Assembly (NCBI GenBank): GCA_964371035.1 | Contig: CAYJLG010000002.1 | Location: 71,631 to 135,630, forward strand | DNA: 64,000 bases | Source: UBA1535 sp964371035 | GTDB taxonomy: Bacteria; Bacillota; Clostridia; Tissierellales; Sedimentibacteraceae | Direction: 5' to 3' | In this document: positions 1 through 8,215 of the stretch, in pieces | How positions within the stretch are numbered: position 1 is the first letter of the stretch | Layout of the letters: each line of letters starts with the position of its first letter | The notes under the pieces: model-generated | Told to the model about the DNA's origin: nothing | Databases searched by the model: none | The model's input: the letters and a program-made list of their open reading frames with translations, nothing else | Made by a program: the position numbers and the translations under genes

Positions 1-630
1 AATTATTAAGACGCCACCTATTCTATTAATGTAAACACTAAATTTTTCTACTTTCACAATGTTTTGTTCAAATTTATCTAACACAAATGAAACGAGTATA
101 AACGGAATAGCAAAACCCGCTGAATACACTAATAAAAGTGAAACCCCATATCCATATGTATTTTGATTAGCTGCTAAAAACAATATTGAGCCTAAAACTG
201 CTCCAATACATGGTGTCCAACCTATCGAAATAGCCATCCCCATAAAAATTGAATTTAAAAAACCACCTTTTTTAGGTGCCCTTATTCTATTGGCGAAGTT
301 GAAAAATTCCAACTTTATTACACCCAATAAACTAAGTCCTAATATTACCATAAATCCACCACTTATAACTCTAAAAATCCCTAAATTTTTTGAAATGAAA
401 GTTCCAAGTGCGGAAGCTGCAGCGCCTAGTGCAACAAATATTATTGTAAATCCTAAAATGAATCCTAACGTAGCAATCATAACCTTGAATCTGCTTTTTC
501 CCGATTTATCGTCGATTGAAACTCCTGCGATATACGCAATATATGCAGGTATAAGTGGCAAGATACAAGGTGAAAAAAAAGATGTTACTCCTGCTACAAA
601 AGCGATTGGAAGAGATACATCAACACCCAT
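1..630 (-). CDS. ccdA: Cytochrome c biogenesis protein CcdA (thiol-disulfide electron carrier), C-terminus cut by window edge
   Basis: Polytopic membrane protein that passes electrons from cytoplasmic thioredoxin to extracytoplasmic thiol proteins. Translating the minus strand from the ATG at 630 gives an open frame of 210 codons to the window edge, with about five hydrophobic segments. The two family cysteine motifs are present: FFSPCILPLIPAY near the start and GWTPCIGAVLGSIL about two thirds along. The last visible residues (YINRIGGVLII) match the final helix of the family, so only a few residues are missing. It starts 27 bases after ispE and is probably co-transcribed with it. No thioredoxin-like partner is visible here. 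The family call is secure; the physiological partner is unknown. Confidence 0.88.
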   Translation of the reverse strand, partial: MGVDVSLPIAFVAGVTSFFSPCILPLIPAYIAYIAGVSIDDKSGKSRFKVMIATLGFILGFTIIFVALGAAASALGTFISKNLGIFRVISGGFMVILGLSLLGVIKLEFFNFANRIRAPKKGGFLNSIFMGMAISIGWTPCIGAVLGSILFLAANQNTYGYGVSLLLVYSAGFAIPFILVSFVLDKFEQNIVKVEKFSVYINRIGGVLII

Positions 631-657
631 AACATTATCACCATCCTTTACTAAAAT

Positions 658-1515
658 TTATCTAGCTAATGTTTTTACAAAAAATGTGTCTTTAAAAATT
701 CTACTCATTATATTATATGCCCCATTTGCAGAATTATAATCAGGAAAAAAACCAAATATCGCTGAACCACTACCTGTCATGAGTGAAGAAATGGCTCCAA
801 GCGCTAAAAATTGTTCTTTTATGTCAACTATTGAAGGTTCCATTTCGATCGCAGGAATCTCCAATGCGTTGTAAACACTTAAACACACATTTTCGTATTT
901 TTTTGCTTTAAGAAAACTTAAGAAATCGCAGTTTTTTTGTACATTATAATTTTTTGGTGTCAATTTGCTATATGCTTTAGGAGTTGAGATGCCAAATTCA
1001 GGTTTAACAATAACAATATTTTGCCAGATAAACGGAGTGAGTTTTGTTATCTTTTCACCTATCCCTTCACATAAACAAGTTCCACCTACAATGCAAAACG
1101 GAACATCTGCTCCAATTTCGACTCCAATTCCACACATTTCTTCGATATTCATATTTAAGTTCCATAAGTCATTTAAAAGTTTAATAACCGATGCCGCATT
1201 TGAGCTTCCTCCTCCAAGTCCTGCTTCAGAAGGAATTTTCTTATTTATGATAATTTTCACACCTTCAGTAATTGAAAATTTATCTTTAATTAATTTTGCT
1301 GCTTTGTAGCACGTGTTTTTTTCATCGCAAGGCACATTTTTATCATCACAACAGATGCTTATTCCTTCAGATGTTTCTTCAACTATAATTTCGTCATACA
1401 AGTCTATTTCTTGCATAACAGAAACTATGTCATGATACCCATCTTTTCTTTTACCAGTTACTTCTAAAAACAAGTTTAATTTCGCATTTGAATTCATTTT
1501 CATATATTTAACCAT
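658..1515 (-). CDS. ispE: 4-diphosphocytidyl-2-C-methyl-D-erythritol kinase
   Basis: GHMP-family kinase that phosphorylates the 2-hydroxyl of CDP-methylerythritol in the MEP (non-mevalonate) isoprenoid pathway; cytoplasmic. The 285-residue length is normal. The N-terminal substrate-site stretch AKLNLFLEV (Lys12) is present, the ATP-binding motif PSEAGLGGGSSNAA is at about 95-108, and the catalytic Asp lies in GADVPF at about 137. The start at 1515 is chosen because AAGGAG lies 7 bases upstream; an internal Met at residue 5 or 7 is less well placed. It heads a minus-strand pair with ccdA and is divergent from the riboswitch-controlled folT. It shows that this organism makes isoprenoids by the MEP route. 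Confidence 0.95.
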   Translation of the reverse strand: MVKYMKMNSNAKLNLFLEVTGKRKDGYHDIVSVMQEIDLYDEIIVEETSEGISICCDDKNVPCDEKNTCYKAAKLIKDKFSITEGVKIIINKKIPSEAGLGGGSSNAASVIKLLNDLWNLNMNIEEMCGIGVEIGADVPFCIVGGTCLCEGIGEKITKLTPFIWQNIVIVKPEFGISTPKAYSKLTPKNYNVQKNCDFLSFLKAKKYENVCLSVYNALEIPAIEMEPSIVDIKEQFLALGAISSLMTGSGSAIFGFFPDYNSANGAYNIMSRIFKDTFFVKTLAR

Positions 1516-1585
1516 AATACTTCTCCTTGAAATTATGTATAATTATAGTTTATCATGTAATTCTAGGAATTTAAAGAAAAAAATA

Positions 1586-1614
1586 GTGACAAGCATTATT
1601 TTTTGTGATATCAT
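1586..1614 (+). promoter_or_regulatory. Probable promoter of folT, with extended -10
   Basis: GTGACA (1586-1591) and TATCAT (1609-1614) are separated by 17 bases, with a TG one base before the -10 (TGATATCAT). Transcription would begin about 1621, immediately before the riboswitch aptamer. This rules out any start codon at 1605 for the downstream protein. Confidence 0.55.
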
Positions 1615-1628
1615 CTAGGCATATTAAA

Positions 1629-1721
1629 AACAGAGTAGATGAGATGCGTGAAGTGTTAAGAGATGGGAGGTCGCTCTTAAACGAAGGGTTATACCTGCGA
1701 TATCTTGTCGCTTCCGCTGTT
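1629..1721 (+). promoter_or_regulatory. Tetrahydrofolate (THF) riboswitch aptamer
   Basis: The conserved blocks of the Firmicute THF aptamer occur in order: GAGTAGATGA, GCGTgAAGTG, ATGGGA then GTCG, ACGAA, and CTTCCGCT. The outer stem is AACAG (1629-1633) with CTGTT (1717-1721). A second stem AAGAG/CTCTT flanks the ATGGGA-GTCG block. The strand 1711-1717 (CTTCCGC) can alternatively pair perfectly with GCGGAAG at 1748-1754, giving an anti-aptamer hairpin upstream of the GGAGG of folT. The family is known to control folate transport and synthesis genes in Firmicutes, which fits the gene that follows. Confidence 0.88.
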
Positions 1722-1778
1722 AAGTTTATTTTAAAAATTAACTATTTGCGGAAGTATTGCTTATTTTATGGAGGTTTT

Positions 1779-2555
1779 ATGAAAAGTAATACTTTTTCTT
1801 TGTCAAAAAAAATGACAGTCGCTAACTTGACTAGGGCTGCAATTTTGACATCTTTAGGACTGGCTCTTAATCTAATTTTAATCATTAGTATTCCAGTCGC
1901 AGGTTTTAGTGCAATTAAATTAACTTTTTCCCCAGCAGTAGTAATGATTACAGGCATAATCTGCGGACCATTTGCAGGTTTTGCATCTGGTGCAATAATC
2001 GATTTATTCACTGCAACAATAAGGCCTATAGGCGCATATGTTCCAATTTTTACAATAGTCGCAGGGCTTCCTGGATTTTTTTCTTGGTTTTTTTATAGAC
2101 TTTTTAAATCTAGAAATCTAAATTATGACGTGATAAATGCAGTTTTTATCTTACTTCTATCTTTTGGTTGCGTATTAGGAGTTGCTTCAAAAGAACTTCT
2201 GACATTTGAACAAAACTGGATTTACTACAGCGGTCAACCTATAAACATTATTTTCATAATAGGTTTTATTGTACTAGTTTGCGCGTTCATTGCAATTCCT
2301 AAAATTATCACTTCTAAATTTAACTTAAACACAAAAACTAATAAAATTTTAACAATCGTCAGTATTTCTCAAATTTTGACTTCTATACTAATTAATACAT
2401 ATTTTATCTCTGCAATTTACGGAATTGATATTATAGTATTACTACCATTTAGAGTTATTACTAATTTTGTTACTATCCCTATCTATACAATAGTCGTGTC
2501 TGTGATATTAGAAACTTTGGATAAAAGATTTAAACTTAATATTAGTGATAAATAA
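1779..2555 (+). CDS. folT: ECF transporter S component, FolT-type folate uptake protein
   Basis: Substrate-binding membrane subunit of an energy-coupling-factor vitamin transporter; folate is inferred from the THF riboswitch just upstream and from the sequence. The 258-residue protein has about six hydrophobic segments and the S-component block GPFAGFASGAIIDLF followed by RPIGAYVPIFT. The start at 1779 is chosen because GGAGG lies 4 bases upstream and because the longer in-frame extension from 1605 overlaps the promoter and the aptamer. The shared ECF module (EcfA/A'/T) is not in the window. A hairpin terminator follows at 2566-2604. The S-component call is firm; substrate assignment rests largely on the riboswitch. 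Confidence 0.85.
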   Translation: MKSNTFSLSKKMTVANLTRAAILTSLGLALNLILIISIPVAGFSAIKLTFSPAVVMITGIICGPFAGFASGAIIDLFTATIRPIGAYVPIFTIVAGLPGFFSWFFYRLFKSRNLNYDVINAVFILLLSFGCVLGVASKELLTFEQNWIYYSGQPINIIFIIGFIVLVCAFIAIPKIITSKFNLNTKTNKILTIVSISQILTSILINTYFISAIYGIDIIVLLPFRVITNFVTIPIYTIVVSVILETLDKRFKLNISDK

Positions 2556-2565
2556 TTTTAGCCTA

Positions 2566-2604
2566 TAAAAAAATGGGGAACATCTATGATGTAACCCATT
2601 TTTT
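2566..2604. terminator. Bidirectional hairpin terminator between folT and the nitroreductase-like gene
   Basis: The arms AAAAATGGG and CCCATTTTTT enclose a second short stem (ACATC/GATGT). There is an A-run on one side and a T-run on the other, between convergent genes, so it can serve both strands. Confidence 0.75.
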
Positions 2605-2616
2605 ATTTTGTAATAT

Positions 2617-3468
2617 TTATATTTTACAGTATCCTATAACTACATAGTCTGATGGAATATTGAAATTCCTATCTGCTTTTTCTAGTTTCCATTCTATATC
2701 AACATAAGTTTTGTCAGCAACTACTTCGAAATGTAGCATTATTATACCTGCATCGATTTTATTTATATCTGTTTCATCAGTTTTTACAGTTAATACTATA
2801 ATATCATCATCTAGCACAAATCGCCAAGGTTGTTTATTCACAGCTGAAGGAGCTAAGCCAGCATAATGGAATGCATCTAATAATGCTCTATTTTCTAATG
2901 TGTCAATATCAGCATTTTGTCCCCAGTTTTTAAAATATACGATTTCTTCAACAGCAAGTCTATCCGAAACATTGTCTTCTACTCTAGCTAATTTAGATTT
3001 TGATTCATTTGCGCCTATTTTTGGAATGTTAATCATCTTTGTTTTATTATTATCATAACCTAATGCAATCAATGCAACTACTTCGCGAGTAGAGTCAATA
3101 TCTAATATGTCTTTAACAAGATCGCTATCTTCTACTATTAACCAACAAGAATCTATCTTTAAACTTTCTGCCTTTAATATGAAATGTTCACCTATATATC
3201 CGATGTTTTCTCTGTAAAAATCCTTTTTTTCCGATAATAGCAATGCATATGCAGGCGCATCAATCATAAATCCTCTATATCCAACTTTGCCATTCAACTT
3301 ATCAAATATTTTGTTGTCGTAAAAAATAATTTCAGTATCTATATCTTTTACTAGTTTCTTACTGTCGTAAAAAAAAGATTTTAGCTCTTCGATTTGTTCC
3401 ACTTTTAATGTGTTTTTCTTGTAGTTTCTTACCGATTTTCTACCAACAATTAATTTTTTATAATCCAT
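2617..3468 (-). CDS. Nitroreductase-fold flavoprotein (TM nitroreductase type)
   Basis: A protein of 283 residues with the nitroreductase opening (GRKSVRNYKK) at the N-terminus and a second nitroreductase-like half containing APSAVNKQPWRFVLDDD at about 195-210, the FMN-contacting part of the fold. Family members are FMN-dependent NAD(P)H oxidoreductases of mixed substrate range; the physiological substrate cannot be told. Its first 19 bases overlap the upstream GIY-YIG gene, so the two are translated together, and a kinase-like gene heads the set. No signal peptide or membrane segment is seen. Confidence 0.75.
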   Translation of the reverse strand: MDYKKLIVGRKSVRNYKKNTLKVEQIEELKSFFYDSKKLVKDIDTEIIFYDNKIFDKLNGKVGYRGFMIDAPAYALLLSEKKDFYRENIGYIGEHFILKAESLKIDSCWLIVEDSDLVKDILDIDSTREVVALIALGYDNNKTKMINIPKIGANESKSKLARVEDNVSDRLAVEEIVYFKNWGQNADIDTLENRALLDAFHYAGLAPSAVNKQPWRFVLDDDIIVLTVKTDETDINKIDAGIIMLHFEVVADKTYVDIEWKLEKADRNFNIPSDYVVIGYCKI

Positions 3469-3740
3469 AAATCCTCCATTTGCTTAAGTTTTTCTGGTTT
3501 TTGCTTATTAATTAATTCAATTTTTTTTAATCGTGACAACTTTTTTATCTCATGTTCTCTACTCAAAGCTTCTTCTTTTGAACACATTATTTCAAAATAT
3601 CTTATAACTACAGGAGTTCGTCCCCTAGTATATTTTGCTCCTTTTTTTTCATTATGCATCTTCAATCGTTTCTTTAAATCGACAGCATAACCTGTATACA
3701 ATGAACTGTCTGAACACTCTAGGATGTAAACATAACACAT
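3450..3740 (-). CDS. GIY-YIG nuclease-superfamily protein, YhbQ/UPF0213-like
   Basis: Small single-domain protein of 96 residues with the hallmarks of a stand-alone GIY-YIG domain: YVYILEC at the start, the YTGYAVDLKKRLKMHN helix with its conserved Arg, the GAKYTRGRTP segment, and a C-terminal SREHEIKKL helix carrying the acidic metal ligand. Members of this group have been linked to nucleic acid cleavage or repair, but most are uncharacterised. It starts inside the stop codon of the kinase-like gene (TAATG overlap) and overlaps the nitroreductase-like gene by 19 bases. Confidence 0.82.
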   Translation of the reverse strand: MCYVYILECSDSSLYTGYAVDLKKRLKMHNEKKGAKYTRGRTPVVIRYFEIMCSKEEALSREHEIKKLSRLKKIELINKQKPEKLKQMEDLWIIKN

Positions 3741-4405
3741 TATATTATTTCCTCTGCAATTCTACAAATAATACTCTTGACGCAATCTTGATTTAGTTTA
3801 AGCTTTCTTCTTGATATAATAGCGTATAATTCCCGTTTAAATTCATTCACAAGCTTTGTCGGATTCAAGTTGAAATTGATAGTAAAAATATGTAATAAAT
3901 CATTTATGAATCCGTATTTCCAATCTGTTGCAATCGGATTATAAGTTATGATATATGCTAATAATTTTCCAATATCGGTTTCTAAGCTACCTTCTTTACA
4001 CATTTCAAAATCAATACCATATACAATATTGTCTCTTATCAAAAAATTTCTTAGATTTACGTCATTAAGTATGTACTGCTTACCATAATACTCTAATGTT
4101 GTCTCATAAAATTTTCTAAAAAAACTCAACAGCTGTATGATCATATAATGATAATCTGAACTATTGTTTTTTTCTTCCGATTCTAACCAATCCAAAAAAG
4201 TCAAATCACCAAGATCTTCAAGAACAATTTCATCATTATTAACTGAAATGATTTTGGGAACTTTAACTTTTCTTCGTAACAACATCTCAAGTATTGCAGT
4301 TTCGGTAGTCATAAAAACTCTATTATTAAATTTCTTTAACACATATGAATTAGCATCATTTGAAAATCTAAAAACTGAATTTCTTTTACTGTATAATTTT
4401 TCCAT
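3740..4405 (-). CDS. Kinase-like (APH/choline-kinase fold) phosphotransferase
   Basis: A protein of 221 residues whose order of motifs fits a small aminoglycoside-phosphotransferase/eukaryotic-kinase-like fold: an N-terminal lobe with AYVLKKF-type Lys, an IVLEDLGDLTFLDWL hinge, a catalytic loop LNDVNLRNFL (in place of HGDxxxxN), and a metal-binding IDFEMC. These keep the Asp and Asn needed for phosphotransfer, so activity is possible. The substrate is unknown. It is the first gene of a tightly overlapping trio with the GIY-YIG and nitroreductase-like genes and faces the gene-free origin-like region. AGGTG lies upstream of the chosen start. Confidence 0.6.
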   Translation of the reverse strand: MEKLYSKRNSVFRFSNDANSYVLKKFNNRVFMTTETAILEMLLRRKVKVPKIISVNNDEIVLEDLGDLTFLDWLESEEKNNSSDYHYMIIQLLSFFRKFYETTLEYYGKQYILNDVNLRNFLIRDNIVYGIDFEMCKEGSLETDIGKLLAYIITYNPIATDWKYGFINDLLHIFTINFNLNPTKLVNEFKRELYAIISRRKLKLNQDCVKSIICRIAEEII

Positions 4406-5187
4406 CTCGCACCTAGTATAACAAAAAAGTAATAGATAACTATTATATAATTTTTCGAGATGATTTTCAATAGTAGATTGAAAAAAAATTTTTGAATAAA
4501 TATAATACGAAATTTCATCAACAACTGTTCACAACCTGTGGACAAATTAAACCTAAAAATAGTGCTATTTATCAAAAAATAAAAAAAATGCAATTTTTCT
4601 AAAAAAACTGTTGACAACTTCTCTGTCTAATTTTACAAATTTCTTAGTTGTGCACAATTTTGTCAACAGGTGTTGACAACTTTACTATTATTCGAACGTA
4701 TATTTGTCAATTTTTTTTTCATGTCTTTTTTGTAATATTTCAGGTTAAATATTAAGAAATCGTTAAGAAGAAATTAATTTTTTATATAAAAAAAGTTCTT
4801 GCAAAATTTTGTTTTTATAATTATGCATATTGTTTTGTTTTGTGAATTTTTTATTCAAATATTCTTTGCTTTAAAAATCAGATTTTTTGATTTTCCCTAA
4901 TTTTTCAACATTTCGCAATTTTTTTCCAGGGTTCAATGTGTTTTGTCATGTAATATTATTCGCAGGGTGCATGTGAAAAACAATAAAAATGGAAGTCTTA
5001 GTGGGACAGATTTTATTATTTTTTCCGTTAAATCTTAATTAACTATGAATTGTAACAATGAAAAAAATAACTTTAATTTTTTTCTAAGTTTTTTGTTTAC
5101 TTTTTTCATCTATGGATATAAAATTATAAATAAAGAAATATTATTTTTTGAAATGTTAAAAATATAACATTCATAAACGAGGCGAAA
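4406..5187. other. Gene-free, very AT-rich region with a cluster of DnaA-box-like sites (candidate oriC)
   Basis: No credible gene in 782 bases between divergent genes. Six 9-mers related to the DnaA box (TTATCCACA) fall within 4526-4679: TGTTCACAA (4526), TGTGGACAA (4537, one mismatch to the reverse box), TGTTGACAA (4609), TTGTGCACA (4648), TTGTCAACA (4660) and TGTTGACAA (4671). The last two form a 20-bp palindrome. The flanks are long A/T tracts that could unwind. The gene at 5188 and most genes to its right are co-directional away from this point. No dnaA, dnaN or rpmH is next to it, which weakens the origin reading; a divergent operator is the alternative. Confidence 0.45.
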
Positions 5188-6795
5188 ATGAAAAAATCTA
5201 TACGCGAAATGTTTTATGAGCTCGTTGCTATTCAGAGTGATACGGGCACTTCTATGGAATCAAACGTAGCTAAACATATGCTATCTATAATTAGTAAAGA
5301 TACATATTTTAAGGAAAACCCAGAAAATTTTGGCGAATTTATTGGTAATGATCCTTTGAAAAGACCTGTTATTTGGGCGCTTAGAAAAGGAAAATCTAAA
5401 AAAACCTTAATTCTTACAGGACACTATGATTGTGTTGAAATAAATTCTTATGGCAATTTGAAAGAATTTGCGTTAAACCCTAGTGAACTAAAGAAAAGAC
5501 TTAAAAAGCTAAATCTTAGAAAAGCGGTAAAGATGGATTTAGATAATGATGATTGGATTTTTGGCAGAGGCGTAAATGACATGAAAGCTGGCCTTGCAAT
5601 CAATTTGTATAAACTTCTAAATACATATAACGATGATGTAAATATTTTGTTTCTGGCAGTTCATGATGAAGAAAATCTTTCGTCTGGAATGCGACAAAGT
5701 ATCACTTTGCTCAATCAGCTTAAAGATAGTTTTGATCTGAACTATGATCTTTTAGTATTAACAGAGCCTTGTGTCGGCATCAAAAGTGACGAATACAAAG
5801 TTTCCACAGGCACTGTAGGTAAAATTTTGCCAGTGATTGTTGCAAAAGGTCAAATTTCCCACGGAAGTGAAGTTATGTCGGGATTAAATTCATCGTTTAT
5901 TATTTCAAAGATTGTTGAAAACATAGAGCTTAACTACACACTGTGCTCAAGCGATATGGGAGTTGTAACACAGCCGCCAACTGTTTTATACTCCAGAGAT
6001 TTAAAGGAAATATACGACGTATCTGTTCCTGAATTTAGTGCAGCATATTTTAATTATCAGTTCTTAAAAGATACGAATACTTCTGAAATATTGCAAAAAC
6101 TACTTTCTATTTGTAAACGTTCAGTAAAAGAAGTATTACGAAAATATGATTCTACTTTTGATTATCTGCTAAAGCATAATTTTATTTCACCTGAACGAAA
6201 AAGAGAATACGACCCATTAGTAATCTCATATAGTGAATTAGAAGGCATTGCAGCTGAAAACAACGAAAATTATGTCTCCTTAAAAAAGGCTTATTTTAAA
6301 AAAATGCAACAACAAGTTGTTAGTGGAAAGATCAATTTGCAAGAAGCAGGTATACGAACCATCAAAAAAACTATAGAATTATCTAAACTAAATCGACCTG
6401 TAATCGTAGTAGGATTTGTACCACCTTATTACCCTTCAGTAAAAAACCAAGGCGAGTTAGATAAATATGTTAAATGCATTGAAACTGTTTTATCAAAGCA
6501 ATTCAAGTTAAAACTAACTAATGAACCATATTTTTTAGGTATTTGTGATATTAGCTATACTAATTGTACCGATATTAAAAATGAAAAAGAAATAATGTCA
6601 AACATGGTAGTCCAAAATTCAACATATAATATCGATTTTAAACAAATACAAAAACTTAATATACCATCAATGGTAGTTGGCCCAAGAGGTAAAGATTATC
6701 ATACTATGGTAGAGCGCGTTTTTATGAAAGATGTTGAACACACAGTTCCGTCACTGATTGATGCTCTAATTTTAAAAATAGCAATGGGAGAATAA
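5188..6795 (+). CDS. M20-family metallohydrolase, RocB-like
   Basis: Predicted zinc-dependent amidohydrolase/peptidase of 535 residues. Metal ligands follow the M20 order: GHYDC (His79, catalytic Asp81), GRGVNDMKAG (bridging Asp131), HDEEN (general base Glu161 with Glu162), and TEP (Glu193). A final His lies in KDYHTM near the C-terminus. The length and the divergent middle resemble RocB, named from the arginine-utilisation operon of Bacillus, rather than the usual 370-400-residue aminoacylases. GAGG precedes the ATG. It ends 4 bases before an NhaC-type antiporter, a pairing that suggests a shared amino-acid or peptide-derived substrate. The true substrate is unknown. Confidence 0.8.
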   Translation: MKKSIREMFYELVAIQSDTGTSMESNVAKHMLSIISKDTYFKENPENFGEFIGNDPLKRPVIWALRKGKSKKTLILTGHYDCVEINSYGNLKEFALNPSELKKRLKKLNLRKAVKMDLDNDDWIFGRGVNDMKAGLAINLYKLLNTYNDDVNILFLAVHDEENLSSGMRQSITLLNQLKDSFDLNYDLLVLTEPCVGIKSDEYKVSTGTVGKILPVIVAKGQISHGSEVMSGLNSSFIISKIVENIELNYTLCSSDMGVVTQPPTVLYSRDLKEIYDVSVPEFSAAYFNYQFLKDTNTSEILQKLLSICKRSVKEVLRKYDSTFDYLLKHNFISPERKREYDPLVISYSELEGIAAENNENYVSLKKAYFKKMQQQVVSGKINLQEAGIRTIKKTIELSKLNRPVIVVGFVPPYYPSVKNQGELDKYVKCIETVLSKQFKLKLTNEPYFLGICDISYTNCTDIKNEKEIMSNMVVQNSTYNIDFKQIQKLNIPSMVVGPRGKDYHTMVERVFMKDVEHTVPSLIDALILKIAMGE

Positions 6796-6799
6796 TAAA

Positions 6800-8191
6800 T
6801 TGGATAGTAAGACAAATAAACCTTTAAGTGCTTTTTGCGCATATATGACTCTATTATCAGTAATTATTACTATCGGCGTTCCATCTTTTTTGTATGATGT
6901 GCCTATGCAGCCTTTGTTCTTTGTATCTTGGCTAATTGTAATGGCAGTTTGTTTTAAACAAGGTTATACGTACAAAGAGATTGAAGCTGCATTAATTGAA
7001 TACTGTACAAAAATGCTTGTTCCAACTATCGTAATGTTGGCAGTTGGTGCAATGATGGGAGTTTGGATTTCTTCTGGAACCGTACCTTCGATTGTCTATT
7101 ATGGATTGAAAATAATTTCACCCACCTTTTTTCTAGTTATTTCTATGCTGATTTGTACTGCAGTTTCGTTTATCACTGGCAGTTCTTGGGCTGCAATGGG
7201 CACCGCAGGCCTTGCAATGTCTGGAATTGGCATAGGGCTTGGCATATCGCCAGGATTAGTTGTGGGAGCTGTGATCAGTGGTTCTTTGACTGGAGATGCT
7301 ACATCCTTAATGTCTGCTAGTAACAATCTCGTTGCCAGTTTGTCTGATACACCAGTTGAAAAGCACATTAGCTTTACTTTGAAAAGGTTATTACCATCGT
7401 ATATAATAGCATTTACTATTTTTTTATTGCTTGGATTTAAATTTGCAGGCTCTAACATTGATATATCAATGACTAATAATTTGACTTCTAAACTATCAGA
7501 TATTTTTAACATTTCTTTTATATCTATTTTACCAATAGTTTTTTTGCTATTATTGTTAGCATTGAAAAAGCCAATTATACCTTCAATAATGCTTGGCGTC
7601 CTAATTGGCGCATTTATCGGAATTTTTGTGCAAGGGTACTCTGTCGAAGAAGTGTTGATTCACTCTTGGGGTGGTTATAAAATTGAAACTGGCGAGGTTT
7701 TTTTAGACACTATCCTAAACAGAGGCGGTATCATAAGCATGCTTGAGCTAATTGTCATGTTTATTTTTGCATTTGGACTAATCGGTTTATTTAATAAAGC
7801 AGGTGTAATAGATAAAGTTTTAGAACCTCTTTTCAAGGTAATTGATACTGAATTTAAACTAGTTTGTATGACTGTAATTGTTGCTTTAATTGCAAATACA
7901 ATCACTGGAGCTATGAATGTTTCTATCGTTACTACTTCAACTGTAATGTTGCCATTGTACACTAAATTAAATGTAACAAAGTTAAAACTATCATCTACTT
8001 TGTCGCTCGTGTGTATAATGGGATCACCATTAATTCCATGGAATACAAACGGTATTTTTGCATCTTCAGTTTTTGGAGTTGCAACCTCAGAATACATGTT
8101 ATTTTCATTTTTAAATCTATTGACGCCGATTGTAATAATTTTACTGGAATTTTTAAACACAAGGCGAAAACCAAAAAATATAGGCAACTGA
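6800..8191 (+). CDS. NhaC-family Na+/H+ (or substrate/cation) antiporter
   Basis: Integral membrane protein of 463 residues with about eleven hydrophobic stretches and the NhaC/MleN-type conserved segments GSSWAAMGTAGLAM and GDATSLMSASNNL. The family exchanges Na+ for H+; some members swap organic acids or amino acids with cations. Translation starts with TTG at 6800, preceded by GGGAG at a 9-base spacing, four bases after the stop of the M20 hydrolase, so the two are almost surely co-translated. The link suggests export or import of the hydrolase substrate or product, but that is inference. Confidence 0.85.
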   Translation: MDSKTNKPLSAFCAYMTLLSVIITIGVPSFLYDVPMQPLFFVSWLIVMAVCFKQGYTYKEIEAALIEYCTKMLVPTIVMLAVGAMMGVWISSGTVPSIVYYGLKIISPTFFLVISMLICTAVSFITGSSWAAMGTAGLAMSGIGIGLGISPGLVVGAVISGSLTGDATSLMSASNNLVASLSDTPVEKHISFTLKRLLPSYIIAFTIFLLLGFKFAGSNIDISMTNNLTSKLSDIFNISFISILPIVFLLLLLALKKPIIPSIMLGVLIGAFIGIFVQGYSVEEVLIHSWGGYKIETGEVFLDTILNRGGIISMLELIVMFIFAFGLIGLFNKAGVIDKVLEPLFKVIDTEFKLVCMTVIVALIANTITGAMNVSIVTTSTVMLPLYTKLNVTKLKLSSTLSLVCIMGSPLIPWNTNGIFASSVFGVATSEYMLFSFLNLLTPIVIILLEFLNTRRKPKNIGN

Positions 8192-8215
8192 TTCGAAGTT
8201 GTTAGGTAGGTATTT

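Noticed and set aside
290..739. Plus-strand 149-residue open frame
   Set aside because: It lies antisense to ccdA and ispE, whose protein motifs are unmistakable.
1605..1778. Longer N-terminal extension of the FolT protein from a GTG at 1605
   Set aside because: It would begin inside the promoter -10 and run across the THF riboswitch aptamer; the ATG at 1779 has an ideal GGAGG.
4336..4617. Minus-strand 93-residue open frame over the kinase start
   Set aside because: It is made of low-complexity Phe/Leu/Ile codons in AT-rich DNA, has no ribosome-binding site and overlaps the kinase gene start and the DnaA-box cluster.
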